Origin: Dioscorea cayenensis subsp. rotundata
Lineage: Eukaryota; Streptophyta; Magnoliopsida; Dioscoreales; Dioscoreaceae
NCBI RefSeq assembly: GCF_009730915.1
Contig: NC_052487.1
Location: 19,522,529-19,586,528, forward strand
Direction: 5' to 3'
Length of the DNA: 64,000 nt
The translations under genes were made by a program, and so were the position numbers. Each line of letters opens with the position of its first letter. Within the stretch, counting starts at the first letter, position 1. The notes beneath the pieces are model-generated. The model was not told the origin of the DNA. It did not search any database and saw nothing but the letters and a program-made list of their open reading frames with translations. Positions 37,301 to 48,356 of the stretch are shown one piece after another.

Positions 37301-38480
37301 ATTAGTAGATCTTAGATTAGAAATATATGTATTATTATATGAATAAACAAATCATAGAGTATTAAAATATACTATAAAATATTAAATGACCAAAATAATA
37401 ATCTAAAAAATTTATAATATTCATTAAGTTATATTTTTTTTTTTGCATATACACAAAAAAAAGAAGCTTATTTTATTCATTACATCTAAATAAAAATTAA
37501 CATCATCATGGTTCATTAAGGAAATTAAAATAAACTTCTATTTTTGTTATTAAAAATCAATATTCATATAATTTATAATGTATTTTAATGATGTATGTAA
37601 GTCAAGGGGGAATAAATGCACACACATAAAAAGAAAATTATGCTATATACTTTATAAATATATTTGGTTTTATTGAGGGGTATACATGTAATTGTCAAAA
37701 GTTTGAAGGAAATACAAGCAAAAAAAACCCAAAAAAATATATATTTGTTTATGTACATCATAATTTTTCTTTTGCTTGCATAAAGCCAACTTAAAATTCT
37801 ATACAAAAAATGCATGTATATTTTTATTTTTTATTTTTATTTTCTCTTTCAAATTTCTTAAAAAGTACTTTTTTGGACTTTTCATTGAAGTTAACAAAAA
37901 TAATTTATGGAGAACCCTAAATTAGAAATTATCCATTTTCCATGTAAGGAAATTATATATATTTTTTTATTAAAAAATATAATAAGGTTATAATGGTCAT
38001 TTTGCCAAGAAACAAAAAGGCCATTAGAGCAGACACCCAAACCAACTATGCATCTAGATCACAAGACTTTGTTGACTGATCAAGAGACCAACTTCAATGA
38101 AAAAATATTTAAAAAAAAAAAAAATTGTACTCCTCTTCCCCAAGCTTTCAATCTTGACCAACCCAAATTCATGTTAAATAAAAAAAAAAAATTTCAAATT
38201 TCTTGATCAAACATCTTGAAATTGAACTTTTCAAATCATCAAAAGTCCACATTTCTGATTTCTTTTTCCATGCAGCCACAAAGAAAAAAAAAATGGATTT
38301 TTTTTTTTTAATTCTCATTCCCAAAGTTCAATCTTTTTACTTATTTTTCTATATATAAATGTTTGAATGTGAATAAGGATTTTGTTTGTTTCTTCTTGGC
38401 TTTTGAAAAGATATCACCTTTTTTCTTATTAGTTTTTGGAGAGTATATATATATATATATATATATTAATGGTCAGCTAC
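34367..38480. other. AT-rich intergenic DNA right of the gap, upstream of the IQM gene
   Basis: No gene is supported. It contains many (TA)n and A/T runs, a 98-bp tandem duplication (35313-35516), and a direct motif pair near 35120-35180 and 35260-35310 (gtttgagtt...caaat...aaatcttt). The segment 38430-38470 includes a (TA)n tract that may overlap the IQM promoter. Confidence 0.5.
35313..35516. repeat. Recent ~98-bp tandem duplication
   Basis: Two near-identical copies lie back to back (35313-35410 and 35411-35516). Both contain gttgagagaggtctaccctg and tagttcttagaaaactagtg. They differ mainly by a 7-8 base insertion in the second copy and two substitutions, so the duplication is recent. It is noncoding. 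Confidence 0.92.
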
Positions 38481-41400
38481 TGTGTGGCACCATCCCTCTT
38501 CTTTTCAGCTTTGTGTTCTTGCTCTCTTTTGCTCTGAGCTTCTCTTCTTCCTGCCATTCTAACTTTCTATCAGGTATTTTCTTTTCTGAACTTCTATTCT
38601 CTTGTTTTGATTTGAGATTGTGTATCTTTTTTCCTGATTAGAACCATGATATATATGCTTCATCTTCTTTCAAAATGCCATCTTGGGTTTATTGTTTTGA
38701 GCTTTTATCATGGGATTAATGGTTTATAGTGTGGTTTGATCCTTTGGTTGGGTTTGTTTTTTGAGCTTTTATCCTTGAACTGATGGTTTAGAGTGTGGTT
38801 TACTCATTGGTTTTGATTTAATGTCATGAACTTTTTACCTTTGGACTGATGGTTTGGTTTTGATCTTTATCTGTTGTAATTTCAGGGTTATGTGTGATTC
38901 ATATTGCTGGGAATCATGATAGACATGCTTCATCTTCATTCAAAATGCTATCTTGACTTTGTCTAAAATTCCACAGTTTTCAGTTGTGTTTTATGCTATT
39001 GGTTATTTGGTATATTTTTCAGCAATGTTATAAGTTTGTAATGCAAGTTTTTCATGTTTTTGATTGGTTTTGATTGTCTGTTATTTCCTTCATATGCTTC
39101 AATTCATGGAATGAAAATTTTTCTTAGAATTTGCTTTAACTTTGGTCAATCCTTTCATTTGAAAGTAGTTCCCCTTTTTCAATGCATAGTTTTCATTACT
39201 GTAAGCATTCAGACTTCAATGCATCTTTTCAGGATAAAAAGGAGATCATAAACATTTTCCATGTTGCTATATTATTATCCATTTCGTGTTCCAATGCTGT
39301 TTGTGTTCCGTTTGCTTTGTAACATTGTGATTGCATCTCTGAAGAATTCAATCAATCTAACACACGTTGATATGAATTCTTTTTTTGTAGGCTATAAATT
39401 TTATGGGCATATCAGTGTCATTGTTATCATGGGTATCATTTCAGAGATTGAAACTATTCTAGTAAAACAAGGTAGCTACCAAAAGAATTCCAAGATGACA
39501 TTGAGTTCATCCCTGAGTTTCAAGAAACCCGATACGTGCATGAAGACTGTTCGTAGTTGCTTAGGCCAGGAGGTTCTTCAAGACTCATTGAATTTAGAAG
39601 AATGGGAAATCGATAAAGTTTCAAAGCAGAAATTATTTTCTCCGAGGCCAACAAGTGAACTTGATGCAGCAGCTGTTATGCTGCAGAAAGTGTACAAGAG
39701 TTACCGAACTCGAAGAAATTTGGCAGATTGTGCAGTTGTTGTCGAAGAACTTTGGTACGTTTTTGCATCCTTTGTTTGTTAAGTTATGCCGATCAAATTT
39801 ATTATTAGCAATTTTTCTGAATTTTGTTTCTTTGTTTGATCACAGGTGGAAAGCATTAGACTTTGCATCTTTGAAGCATAGCTCAATTTCATTTTTCAAT
39901 GTTGAGAAACAAGAGACAGCAATCTCACGTTGGGCACGAGCTCGCACAAGAGCAGCTAAGGTAGATCCAGCGTTACTTTTATATCTTCATAATTACAGTT
40001 TTTAATCGCATAATTGAACTTATAATTAATTTCCATGTTCTCAGGTTGGTAAAGGTTTGTCCAAAAACGATAAGGCTCAAAAGCTAGCTCTTCGGCACTG
40101 GCTTGAAGCTGTAAGTGTTTGCAATGACATAATTGATTGCTTTCGTTGAATGCCATTTTTATCGCTTAAGTTACTTAATATAATTTTGTTTTTTATCTTG
40201 CTGTACAGATTGATCCAAGGCATCGATACGGGCACAATCTTCATTTCTACTACGATGTATGGTTTTCCAGTGAGAGCACAGAACCATTTTTTTATTGGTG
40301 AGTGATCTGAATAACAGCTGTTGTTCCTCTTGAATTTTAGCTATGAACTTGATGTTATTATTTATTGTTGGATGCTAATGAAGGTTGGATGTTGGAGATG
40401 GAAAAGATGTGAATCTTGAGAAATGTCCGAGGACAAAGCTTCAACAACAATGCATCAAATATCTCGGACCGGTATGATTCACAAACACCACAAAATCTCT
40501 TAACGCATATATCGTCAATATTCAATCATCTTGTTCATGTTGCAATTTTTTCAATCAATTCTTTGAACTGCAGAATGAACGGGAGGCTTATGAAGTCATT
40601 GTAAACAATCAGAAACTCATATATAAACAAAGCAAAATGCTCGTGAACACCAACAAAGGTTCAAAGTGGATATTTGTTCTCAGCACATCCCGAGCGCTCT
40701 ATGTAGGACAGGTAAAGCATGTCATTGTTTAGGGAGACAATTAAGACTTTTTCTGACAAAATTATTTTGTATTCCTTTTCTTGTACTTTAGTAATTTGTT
40801 CTTATACTGAATTTTTTTATTGCATGAACAGAAGATAAAGGGAGAATTTCAGCATTCGAGTTTCCTAGCAGGTGGGGCAACAATAGCTGCAGGGAGATTG
40901 GTTGTCGAAGATGGAATTCTTAAGGTACACAACAACTACGACAATTAACAAAAACAAAAGTAACCTTTTCTTTCAATCGTCTGTAATATATGTCAATTTT
41001 GTAAATTCAAACCTTATGTGATCTTCGGTTTGTTTGTTTCCTCAGGCTGTATGGCCATACAGTGGTCATTACCTTCCAACCGAAGAGAACTTTAAAGAAT
41101 TCATCAACTTTCTGCAGGAAAACAGTGTTGACCTCACCAATGTTAAGGTAATGTGTCACAATTAATTAATAGAAAAATGTCAATCTTTTTTTCGGTTTCT
41201 TCAAACTAACATGAATTGGTTATGTTTCAGAGGTGTTCAATTGATGACGATGAATATCCAACATCCAAGAAACCTTCTCTTAGTGATGAATACTTGTCAT
41301 TCAAGAACCCGTCTCTTGGTGACGAAAACCTATTGTTTAAAGAACTCGACATTGACCCTATGGCTGATGCATCTGAGGCTGCAGAGCTTTCACAATTCTC

Positions 41401-41770
41401 TACCACAAAAAATGAAACAGAACTAGATATAAACACGGTGGATGATAATAATTTGAAAGAGCCAAACATGGTTGAATTTGATATTCACAAGGAAATCGAG
41501 CTGAGTAAACATCTGTCTTGCAAGTGGTCTACTGGAGCTGGACCGCGCATTGGCTGTGTAAGAGACTACCCGGCCGATCTCCAATCACGAGCACTCGAAC
41601 AAGTTAAACTCTCACCAAGAATTCCTCCATCCCCATCTAAAGGACCAATACCTTCGCCTCGTCCTAGTCCTGCTCTAAGGCTATCTCCGAGGCTTGTTTA
41701 TATGGCATTTCCGGCTCCTCCAACAATCAGTCTTACTCTTCCAAAACCAAAGAATAAGTCATCTGCTTGA
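38481..41770 (+). CDS. IQM family calmodulin-binding protein
   Basis: A likely noncoding first exon ends at 38573, followed by an 817-bp intron to 39390. The coding exons are 39429-39754, 39846-39960, 40045-40110, 40209-40297, 40384-40471, 40574-40711, 40832-40924, 41046-41147 and 41231-41770; all are GT-AG and in frame, giving 518 residues. The IQ motif, [13 protein letters not shown], lies at about 84-96. It is followed by the IQM core: [80 protein letters not shown] and [16 protein letters not shown]. The C-terminal tail is Ser/Pro-rich. IQM proteins bind calcium-free calmodulin; Arabidopsis members act in stomatal movement, ABA response and reactive-oxygen control. An upstream ATG at 39403 opens [13 protein letters not shown], which looks like the family N terminus but is out of frame with the rest, so the true start is uncertain. 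Confidence 0.9.
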
Positions 41771-42395
41771 GGTCTTCATTAATGGCAGAGTGTAGAGATT
41801 GTTGCAATACTAACCTTCAACACCGAGTTTTTGTATACTGATCAACTCTAGGCTGAAAAATAAAACAAATTAAAAGATAGTTTTTTTTTTCTGATTCATT
41901 TTCTTGACCTTGTATACATTGTTTTTAACACTTAAAACATTGTTCATTAGTTCATTGTATTTCAGGTGCCATGAATTCATGGTATACAGGAAAGAATGGG
42001 TCTCTTGTTGTATTATGGTGCAGAATTTTTTGCAGAAAAAGGAAAATAAAAAGGCTATTTTTTTCTTTGTTGTCTTCATGAATGAGTCTGTTGTTCTGTT
42101 GTCTTAATCAGTTGAATGAGTCTTTCTTGACATCTTCTTTTTCATACATTAGTTTTTAATTCTCATTTGGTCTTTAATTGTTTGCTGAAAAAAAAAGGGA
42201 GAACATAGTCCAAGCCTAATTGCTGCAACACTATTAGCTGAAATTTCTCTCTTCTTCGAGCAAGTTGATTGTGACGACTATGCATTGATATTCAAGTTTA
42301 ACTTACAATTCACATTATAAATACAGCACATACACCCAGATAACTAGATTTAACCATAGAAGACAACACTGATGATGATGATGATGATGATGAAG
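41771..42395. other. Intergenic DNA between convergent IQM and CYP711A 3' ends
   Basis: It holds the 3' UTRs of the plus-strand IQM gene and the minus-strand P450 gene. A (GAT)n tract (about 42369-42393) directly follows the P450 stop codon. Nothing else is seen. Confidence 0.6.
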
Positions 42396-44167
42396 CTAGA
42401 TTTCTCTTTTAAAAGCTCGAAATTTCACGCGGTTCTTGAAACTAAGAACCAGACCATAATCAAACTCCAGAGGTGACTCCATGTCAGTAGAGTGTCGAAA
42501 AACAAAATTTCTGTAAAGATGAATAAGAGAAAGCTTAATTTCCTGAATGGCAAACTTTGATCCAATGCATGCTCTAGGTCCAATTCCAAATGGAATGTGA
42601 GCATAAGGATGCCTCTGTTTCTCTTCTTCACACTCTGGATCAAACCTCTCAGGAATAAACTCATCAGGATTCGGAAACTGCTTTGCATCTTTGGCCAATA
42701 CTCCAAGTGCAAGCCACACCCAAGTTCCCTACAACATAAAATAAATTGTAGTTAATTAATATTCGATCGAAAACAAATATATAATCTTGTTATGTATGTA
42801 CCTTGGGAAGAACATAACCTCCAATTTCAACTTCTTGAGATGTTTCTCTTGCAACCAATGGAGACACTGTGTAGAACCTCATTGTTTCCTTTAACACTTG
42901 ATCAAGATAAGGGAACTTGCATTGGAGGTCCTCTGCCGAAGGTATTTGTTCATGAGGACCATAATTATCTATCTCATTAAGCAATTTTTTCTCGACTTCC
43001 GGGTGTTTAGATACTAAATATATTGCCATTGTAAGCGTAAAAGCCGATGTTTTTGTTCCGGCGAGGAGATGTTCGAATGCGAGAGCTCTGATGTAGTTAT
43101 GAGTGAAGAGATCTTTAGCAACTCCTGACTCACTTGCATTCAGAATTCTTGAGAGGAAGTCTTTAGACTCTCTTGTTCTTTCACTTGCTCTTTTGGTAAT
43201 AACGGCATCAAGCTTTTCACACAATTGCTCATTGCTCCGAAGCATTTTATGGTCGGCAGTGCCGGGAATTCTCTTAAGGATTTCTCTGGCAGGTTTCTGA
43301 AGAACAGGAACTAATAATCCAAGAACTGTGGATAAGGAACTAGTGAGGTCCATTTTGAGTGACTCAAAGGACCTCATGTAATGCTTGAGAAAACTAGACA
43401 ATTCATCACCATCATCAACATTAGAAACTTCTTCGCAGAGGCCAAATTCAACACCGAATGTTGTCTTACCTATGATATCGATCGCCATTTTCAACGAGAG
43501 ATCAGAGAATACAATGTCTTCTTGCTTTTCTCGGCATTTAGACGCATTGAGAGTGAGATTCTCAATATAAGATTGCATTGTAGGAATTAACTTAGCCAAG
43601 TGTGCAGGTTGATAAAGAGAGATTATAGTGTTCCTCATCGATGACCATCTCGAGTCCCTACACAAAACTCTTTTTGATAAATCTTTTGAGGCTTAAATAA
43701 AAAAAAATTCAAAACAATCATGCACACACCTAGTAAGAAAAAGTCCTTGTTCATGAAGAGGAGATCCCGAAGTCGGAGACCGAATATTTCTGTTCTTCAT
43801 AAACTTGAACTTCTTTATGCCAACCTCTTTAACAAGCTCAGGGTCAGCAACTATTACTAATGGCTGTCTTCCCATATGAAACCTTCTCAATTAAAACAAC
43901 ATAAACAATATCAGTGAAAGTCTTAAACTCTTCAAATGATCATACAAATAAAAAGTACCTGAAAATGGGGCCATATGTTTTGGCATAGACTCTAAGAATA
44001 TCAGGGCCATACTTATCAAGCAAAGGGAGGTGTCCTACAAAGAGAGTGCATGGAGGCCCCGGCACCTTCCTCACCTTCCAATAAGGAACATAAAAATAAA
44101 CTAAGAAAACTAGTAACAAAATGGCCTTTAGAATTAGAATGCATGAAACTATACTCATAATCTCCAT
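42396..44167 (-). CDS. CYP711A (MAX1-type) cytochrome P450, copy A
   Basis: The four exons are 44167-43959, 43882-43730, 43657-42802 and 42728-42396; all are GT-AG and in frame, giving 516 residues. An N-terminal membrane anchor (about 4-28) is followed by the proline hinge VRKVPGPP. Family-specific text includes [56 protein letters not shown] and RIPGTADHK. The I helix is [12 protein letters not shown], the ExxR motif is KETMR (Glu378, Arg381), and the heme loop is [11 protein letters not shown] (Cys460). CYP711A enzymes are ER P450s that oxidise carlactone to carlactonoic acid, and in some plants further, in strigolactone synthesis. [17 protein letters not shown] matches Arabidopsis MAX1 closely, so copy A is the more conservative paralogue. 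An in-frame ATG exists at 44197, but it lies only 9 bases after the TATA box, so 44167 is preferred. Confidence 0.92.
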
Positions 44168-44205
44168 ATTGAAGAAGTATGAAGAGTGTCTACACATTGA
44201 ATGGC

Positions 44206-44215
44206 CTATTTATAG
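44206..44215 (-). promoter_or_regulatory. TATA box of CYP711A copy A
   Basis: On the minus strand it reads CTATAAATAG. Transcription should start about 25-35 bases downstream, near 44175-44185, which supports the translation start at 44167 over 44197. Confidence 0.7.
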
Positions 44216-45534
44216 ACTATGTTTGGTGATGAGGTTGAAGGAATAAATTTAAAGTCATTGTGGAGAAACCATGATGGGATTGGCACCTAAAGATTCAACC
44301 AGACAAAGCACAAATGAAAATTGGGACAAGTATGACTTTGTTCTTGACCTTGTGCTTTGTCATTAAGTGTGCAGTGGATGTTGAATTATAGCTAAATGTA
44401 GCATGATGTTTGATTCCACAAACTCTTCATTTTAATTACTGTGTTGAAAAGAACATGCACCAAGTGCTTGATTGGATTTCATGTTGAATTCTTATGCTTG
44501 TCACTGAATTTCCATTTATTCATTCCACAATCTCCATGATTGTTTGACTATTTAGTGTTTCCTTTCTTTTCTCATTCCTTGTAATTTTCTCTTTAGCTTG
44601 TGTAAGCAAGCATAATTCAGACTCACAATCGAAATCTTCGTCAAAGATACGATTGATGAAGATTTTCTTAATGTATTGACTACGCAGTTAATGTACGAAA
44701 ACTATATATACAAATTGATTGGCTTCTCTAAAGTTTCTTGATAGCATCTTTGGTTTTCTGATTATGTTTTTCTGCAGTCTAGTGGACTATTATATCCTTG
44801 TAGAATTCTTTGCAAAGAGTGGACAATTGAGCTTCTGTTTAGTTTATAGATTGATAAAAGTATATAATGTGTGAATGATTCTCTTCAGTTGTACTATTTA
44901 CATAAGAAAAGAAAAAGTTTTGTTCTTCACTTAAACTTAATTTTAGTTTTTTGATCAATGTTCTATTTCTAAACTTTTTCTAATTCATATTTTTCGTTTT
45001 GAAGTTTATCGATATATTTATTTACTAATTGTATCTCTTTATAGCTCTGAGCTTAAACACCATGCTTAAAGTTCTATTTGCATCTTTAACCACTAACATA
45101 AGAACAAAATAAAACAGCAAAACAATAAATAATAGTGTTAATTTCATGCTTTGAATAAAATGAAAGGTAAATGCACATGTGAATTTGGAAGTTGCAATGT
45201 GGTCATAAAGTATCATGATACTTTAACAACAACATGATACTTTATCGGTAAAAATCATGAAAGGCTAGAAATAAATGGTTTAATTTTTTACATAATTAAG
45301 AAGAACTTTCTCAAAAGATAACATATAAATTAAAGGGCTTATAATCTAGCGATATTGACTCCATTGCAAAAAACGAATGTGAGACATTTAAAAAGTTTTA
45401 AGTTCGAGTCTCGCTGAATGCAATGATGATGGTGATGGGTTCCTGATTGTATATGCGAGTTTGCTATTTAAACTCTATATCACCGAGTGAGGTCGTGAGG
45501 GCTAAATGATCAATTTCCAGCTCATGCGCACGCC

Positions 45535-45572
<38 letters not shown>

Positions 45573-45765
45573 GGGAAAACATCATCTAGGGACGTCCCTA
45601 GATGATGGGTTCTCATATATATATATATATATATATATATTGTTTTTGTCAATATATATATATATATATAATATTAAAATAAAATATTTCAGATTCTATT
45701 TGAAGATGCTCTTGAGAAAGTAGTGAAAATTGGTCAAAACTCAAGAGGAAGGGAACATGTTCATA

Positions 45766-45796
<31 letters not shown>

Positions 45797-46303
45797 TCTC
45801 ATATCATATGCATGAAGAGTTTTGCATGCAACCGTTGAAAAACAGAGAAATCATATGTAACTTTTTTTAATTTTATTTTACTTGTTACATTCAGAACAAG
45901 TTTTGATATTTTAAATTGTATTAAAATGGTTTTTTTATATATATTATTAGATATAGAAGACCATGATTTTTTTTTTTTTGTTTATGCCAATATGTAACTT
46001 TTTACTTTTTTTTATAGAAACCCATAATTATATTTAGTAAATATGCATTGTAAATAAAAAATAAAAAATCACTTGAAAAATTAACGGTGCATATTTTTTT
46101 AGCAGCATTAGGGAAGCTTTCCATATCAGATTATGACATGATAGGCAAAGATATGCTACTAATAATTAATTTGACCATAAATTTTACCTTTTTCTTTAAG
46201 ATATTTAACAAAAAAATACAAATAATGGTCAAATTAATTATGATATTTAACAAATATTTTTTTAAATTGAACAGCTCTTGTTATGTTGAGATTTATACAC
46301 AAC
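44216..46303. other. Intergenic DNA between the CYP711A copies, left part
   Basis: The first few hundred bases are the promoter of copy A. The rest is AT-rich, with compound (AC)n(AT)n at about 45533-45572, a collapsed MITE (45573-45614) and (TA)n tracts at about 45616-45640, 45650-45670 and 45770-45794. About 45330-45470 contains aagttcgagtctcgctgaat and may be a tRNA-derived SINE remnant, but this is weak. Confidence 0.45.
45573..45614. mobile_element. 42-bp collapsed MITE (two fused termini)
   Basis: It begins gggaaaacatcatctaggga and ends gtccctagatgatgggttct, the two outer ends of the MITE at 12708-12964 in inverted orientation. They are joined at the shared palindrome CTAGGGACGTCCCTAG with about 215 interior bases missing. 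It is also flanked by (AT)n on both sides. A deletion between the palindromic arms explains it. Confidence 0.85.
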
Positions 46304-46324
46304 AATAATATTTTGGAATATATA
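46304..46324. repeat. Target-site duplication of the LINE, left copy
   Basis: aataatattttggaatatat recurs at 47490-47509, on the other side of the LINE fragment. Confidence 0.8.
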
Positions 46325-47489
46325 TATATATATATTTTGCAAAAAGAGCTACAAGTAGCTAAAGGAAAAGAAAAACACAACAGAAATTAAAAAGAAAGGT
46401 CCGAAGAAGAACAAAGATCATCAAGCCAGCGTGGGTGATCACGGCTCTGAGCGAAAAGGGTTATCTGCGGGTTGAGGCGGCCAAAGTGGGCAAGGCTGTC
46501 AGCAAAACAGTTGAAGTCACGATGGATGTGCTCCCAAGAGAAGTCAGGCCACTGCCATGTGAAGTTTTTGATAGAACGGATGATGTCAGAAGAGCGCCAA
46601 GTAGTCACATTGTTGAAATCATTAATTAGGTTGATCGCGCATCAACAATCGGTGAAGAGCTTGCTGGGAGACCAGGCATTCAAACGACAGTGTTCTAAGG
46701 CGAGGAGAATGGCTCGAAGCTCAGCATTAAGAGGAGAGACACACGTATCACCGGCAACTCCTGCAAAAAGGATGTCATTTCTATTAGTAGTGATGAGAAA
46801 TCCAAAGCCAGCCTTACCTGTCAGAGGATCCCAAGCAACATCAGAGAACACCAAGATAGATAGGTGGGGGGATTGCAAACTCAGAGTAGTGTTCCTGTAG
46901 AGAAAACTATGAACTAAATAATAATCATGAATGCTCGCCTAGGCTTTTGAAGGGATTTGGTTGAAGTTAGGCGGGGTTTGGCGAAAGATTTTATGGCACC
47001 GCGCAGTCCAGATGTGCCAAGCAACCGAAGCAATGAGGGCCCTGGCAAAATCACAACTAAAGGCACAGGTGAGTTTACAAGTAAGCCAAGTACCATTATT
47101 AAGATGGGTGTGGAAAGACTGATCCAAGCCCAACCAATTGAAAATGATATCCCAACAAATTCTATCCCATCGACATTGCCAGAGAAGGTGCTCCGCTGAC
47201 TCAGGAAAGAGACCACAGAAATGGCAAGAAGTAGCAGGCCCAATGTTAATATTATAGAGATAGTTGCCAGTTGGGAGCTTACCATGAGCCAATTTCCAAA
47301 CAAATACCTTAACACGAGGAGGGACCTTGAGTTTCCAAATGAAACTCCAACCCTTCCAAACAACAATATTAAGGTTATCAGAGTTAAGATGATCATATAT
47401 GGCAGCTACAGTAGAGGCCAAGGAGGTGCTGGGGCGCCAAACCCAACCATTCGTCGCCCCAGAATCAAAATAATATTTTTTTTAAAAAA
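46325..47489 (-). mobile_element. 5'-truncated LINE with zinc-binding and RNase H domains
   Basis: On the minus strand the 5' part (about 47421-46939) encodes a reverse-transcriptase zinc-binding domain: WKLKVPPRVKVFVWKLAHGK, CHFCGLFPESAEHLLWQC. The 3' part (about 46878-46387) encodes an RNase H domain: FSDVAWDPLTGKAGFGFLI, LNAELRAILLALEHC, HIHRDFNCFADSLAHFGR. The frame is interrupted between and within the two parts. The reverse transcriptase and endonuclease are absent, so it is a 5'-truncated, dead L1-type insertion. Target duplications of about 20 bases flank it (46304-46324, 47490-47509). The 3' tail runs into a (TA)n tract. It lies between the two CYP711A genes. Confidence 0.85.
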
Positions 47490-47509
47490 AATAATATTTT
47501 GGAATATAT
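47490..47509. repeat. Target-site duplication of the LINE, right copy
   Basis: It matches 46304-46324 over about 20 bases. Confidence 0.8.
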
Positions 47510-47533
47510 TAATAATGATGGCCACTCATCACT

Positions 47534-48184
47534 TGGCTTTGTTTGATTGGGGGAGGGAGGAGGGGTGAGGGGGTGTTGGGGGTGTGGGTGTTGTTTGGTT
47601 GGGGGAGTGAAGGGGGGTGAGAGGGGGTGAGGAGGGGTGATCCACTCCCCCAAATTGGGGTCTTTTGGGGGAGTGGATATTTATTGTTTTTTTTATTTTT
47701 TTAAATAATGCAAAATACCATTAATGCCCTTCACCTATATGTAAAATTTTTATTATATCCTATATATTAAAACCCTATCATTATCATTTCACAAATGATT
47801 ATTGGGTGTTCACATTTTAACCAATATTTGTCAATTATAATTAAGATGTTATGACTCCTTATAATTTTTTTTTCAAAAATTTATTTTTCCCTAATTATTG
47901 TGTGTGTGTTTTATAATGTTTATCATATATTATATATTGTGTTATTATTATTATTCTACATTTGATTATTATATATATATATATATTATATATATTATTA
48001 CCTATTTTATTGTACAAGAGCAAAATAGTCAAATACACATTACACTCTTTCTCTCTCCTCCCCACTCCTCTTTTCAACTAAACAAAAAAAAAATACACTA
48101 CTCCTCCACACCCCTCCATAAACCAAACACAATATTTTCTCAAACCCTCTATACTCCTCCCCCTCCCCCTCTGGACCACACAGG
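47534..48184. mobile_element. Harbinger-like MITE, possibly nested
   Basis: The left end has ggctttgtttgattggggga and the right end on the minus strand has CTGTGTGGTCCAGAGGGGGA. A second inner pair, gttgtttggttgggggagtg and TTGTGTTTGGTTTATGGAGG, suggests one element inside another or duplicated termini. The ends resemble the left flank of the Harbinger element at 27052, so this could be a non-autonomous relative. The interior is AT-rich and noncoding. No clear 3-bp target duplication was found. Confidence 0.45.
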
Positions 48185-48356
48185 GGTTAATGTTAAAAAA
48201 AAAAAAATCATTTTTCTTGTAAGACAACAATATCTTATAATGTAACAAAATTATTACATAAGACCTTTTCAAACATCATATTTCACTTGAGAATAATACT
48301 ACCAAAAACAATTTATTTCCAACTAACAACAACAACAATACTAAATATTGAAACAT

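Noticed and set aside
45330-45470. Possible tRNA or SINE (aagttcgagtctcgc)
   Set aside because: A B-box-like string is present, but I could not fold a cloverleaf or find a matching A box with confidence.
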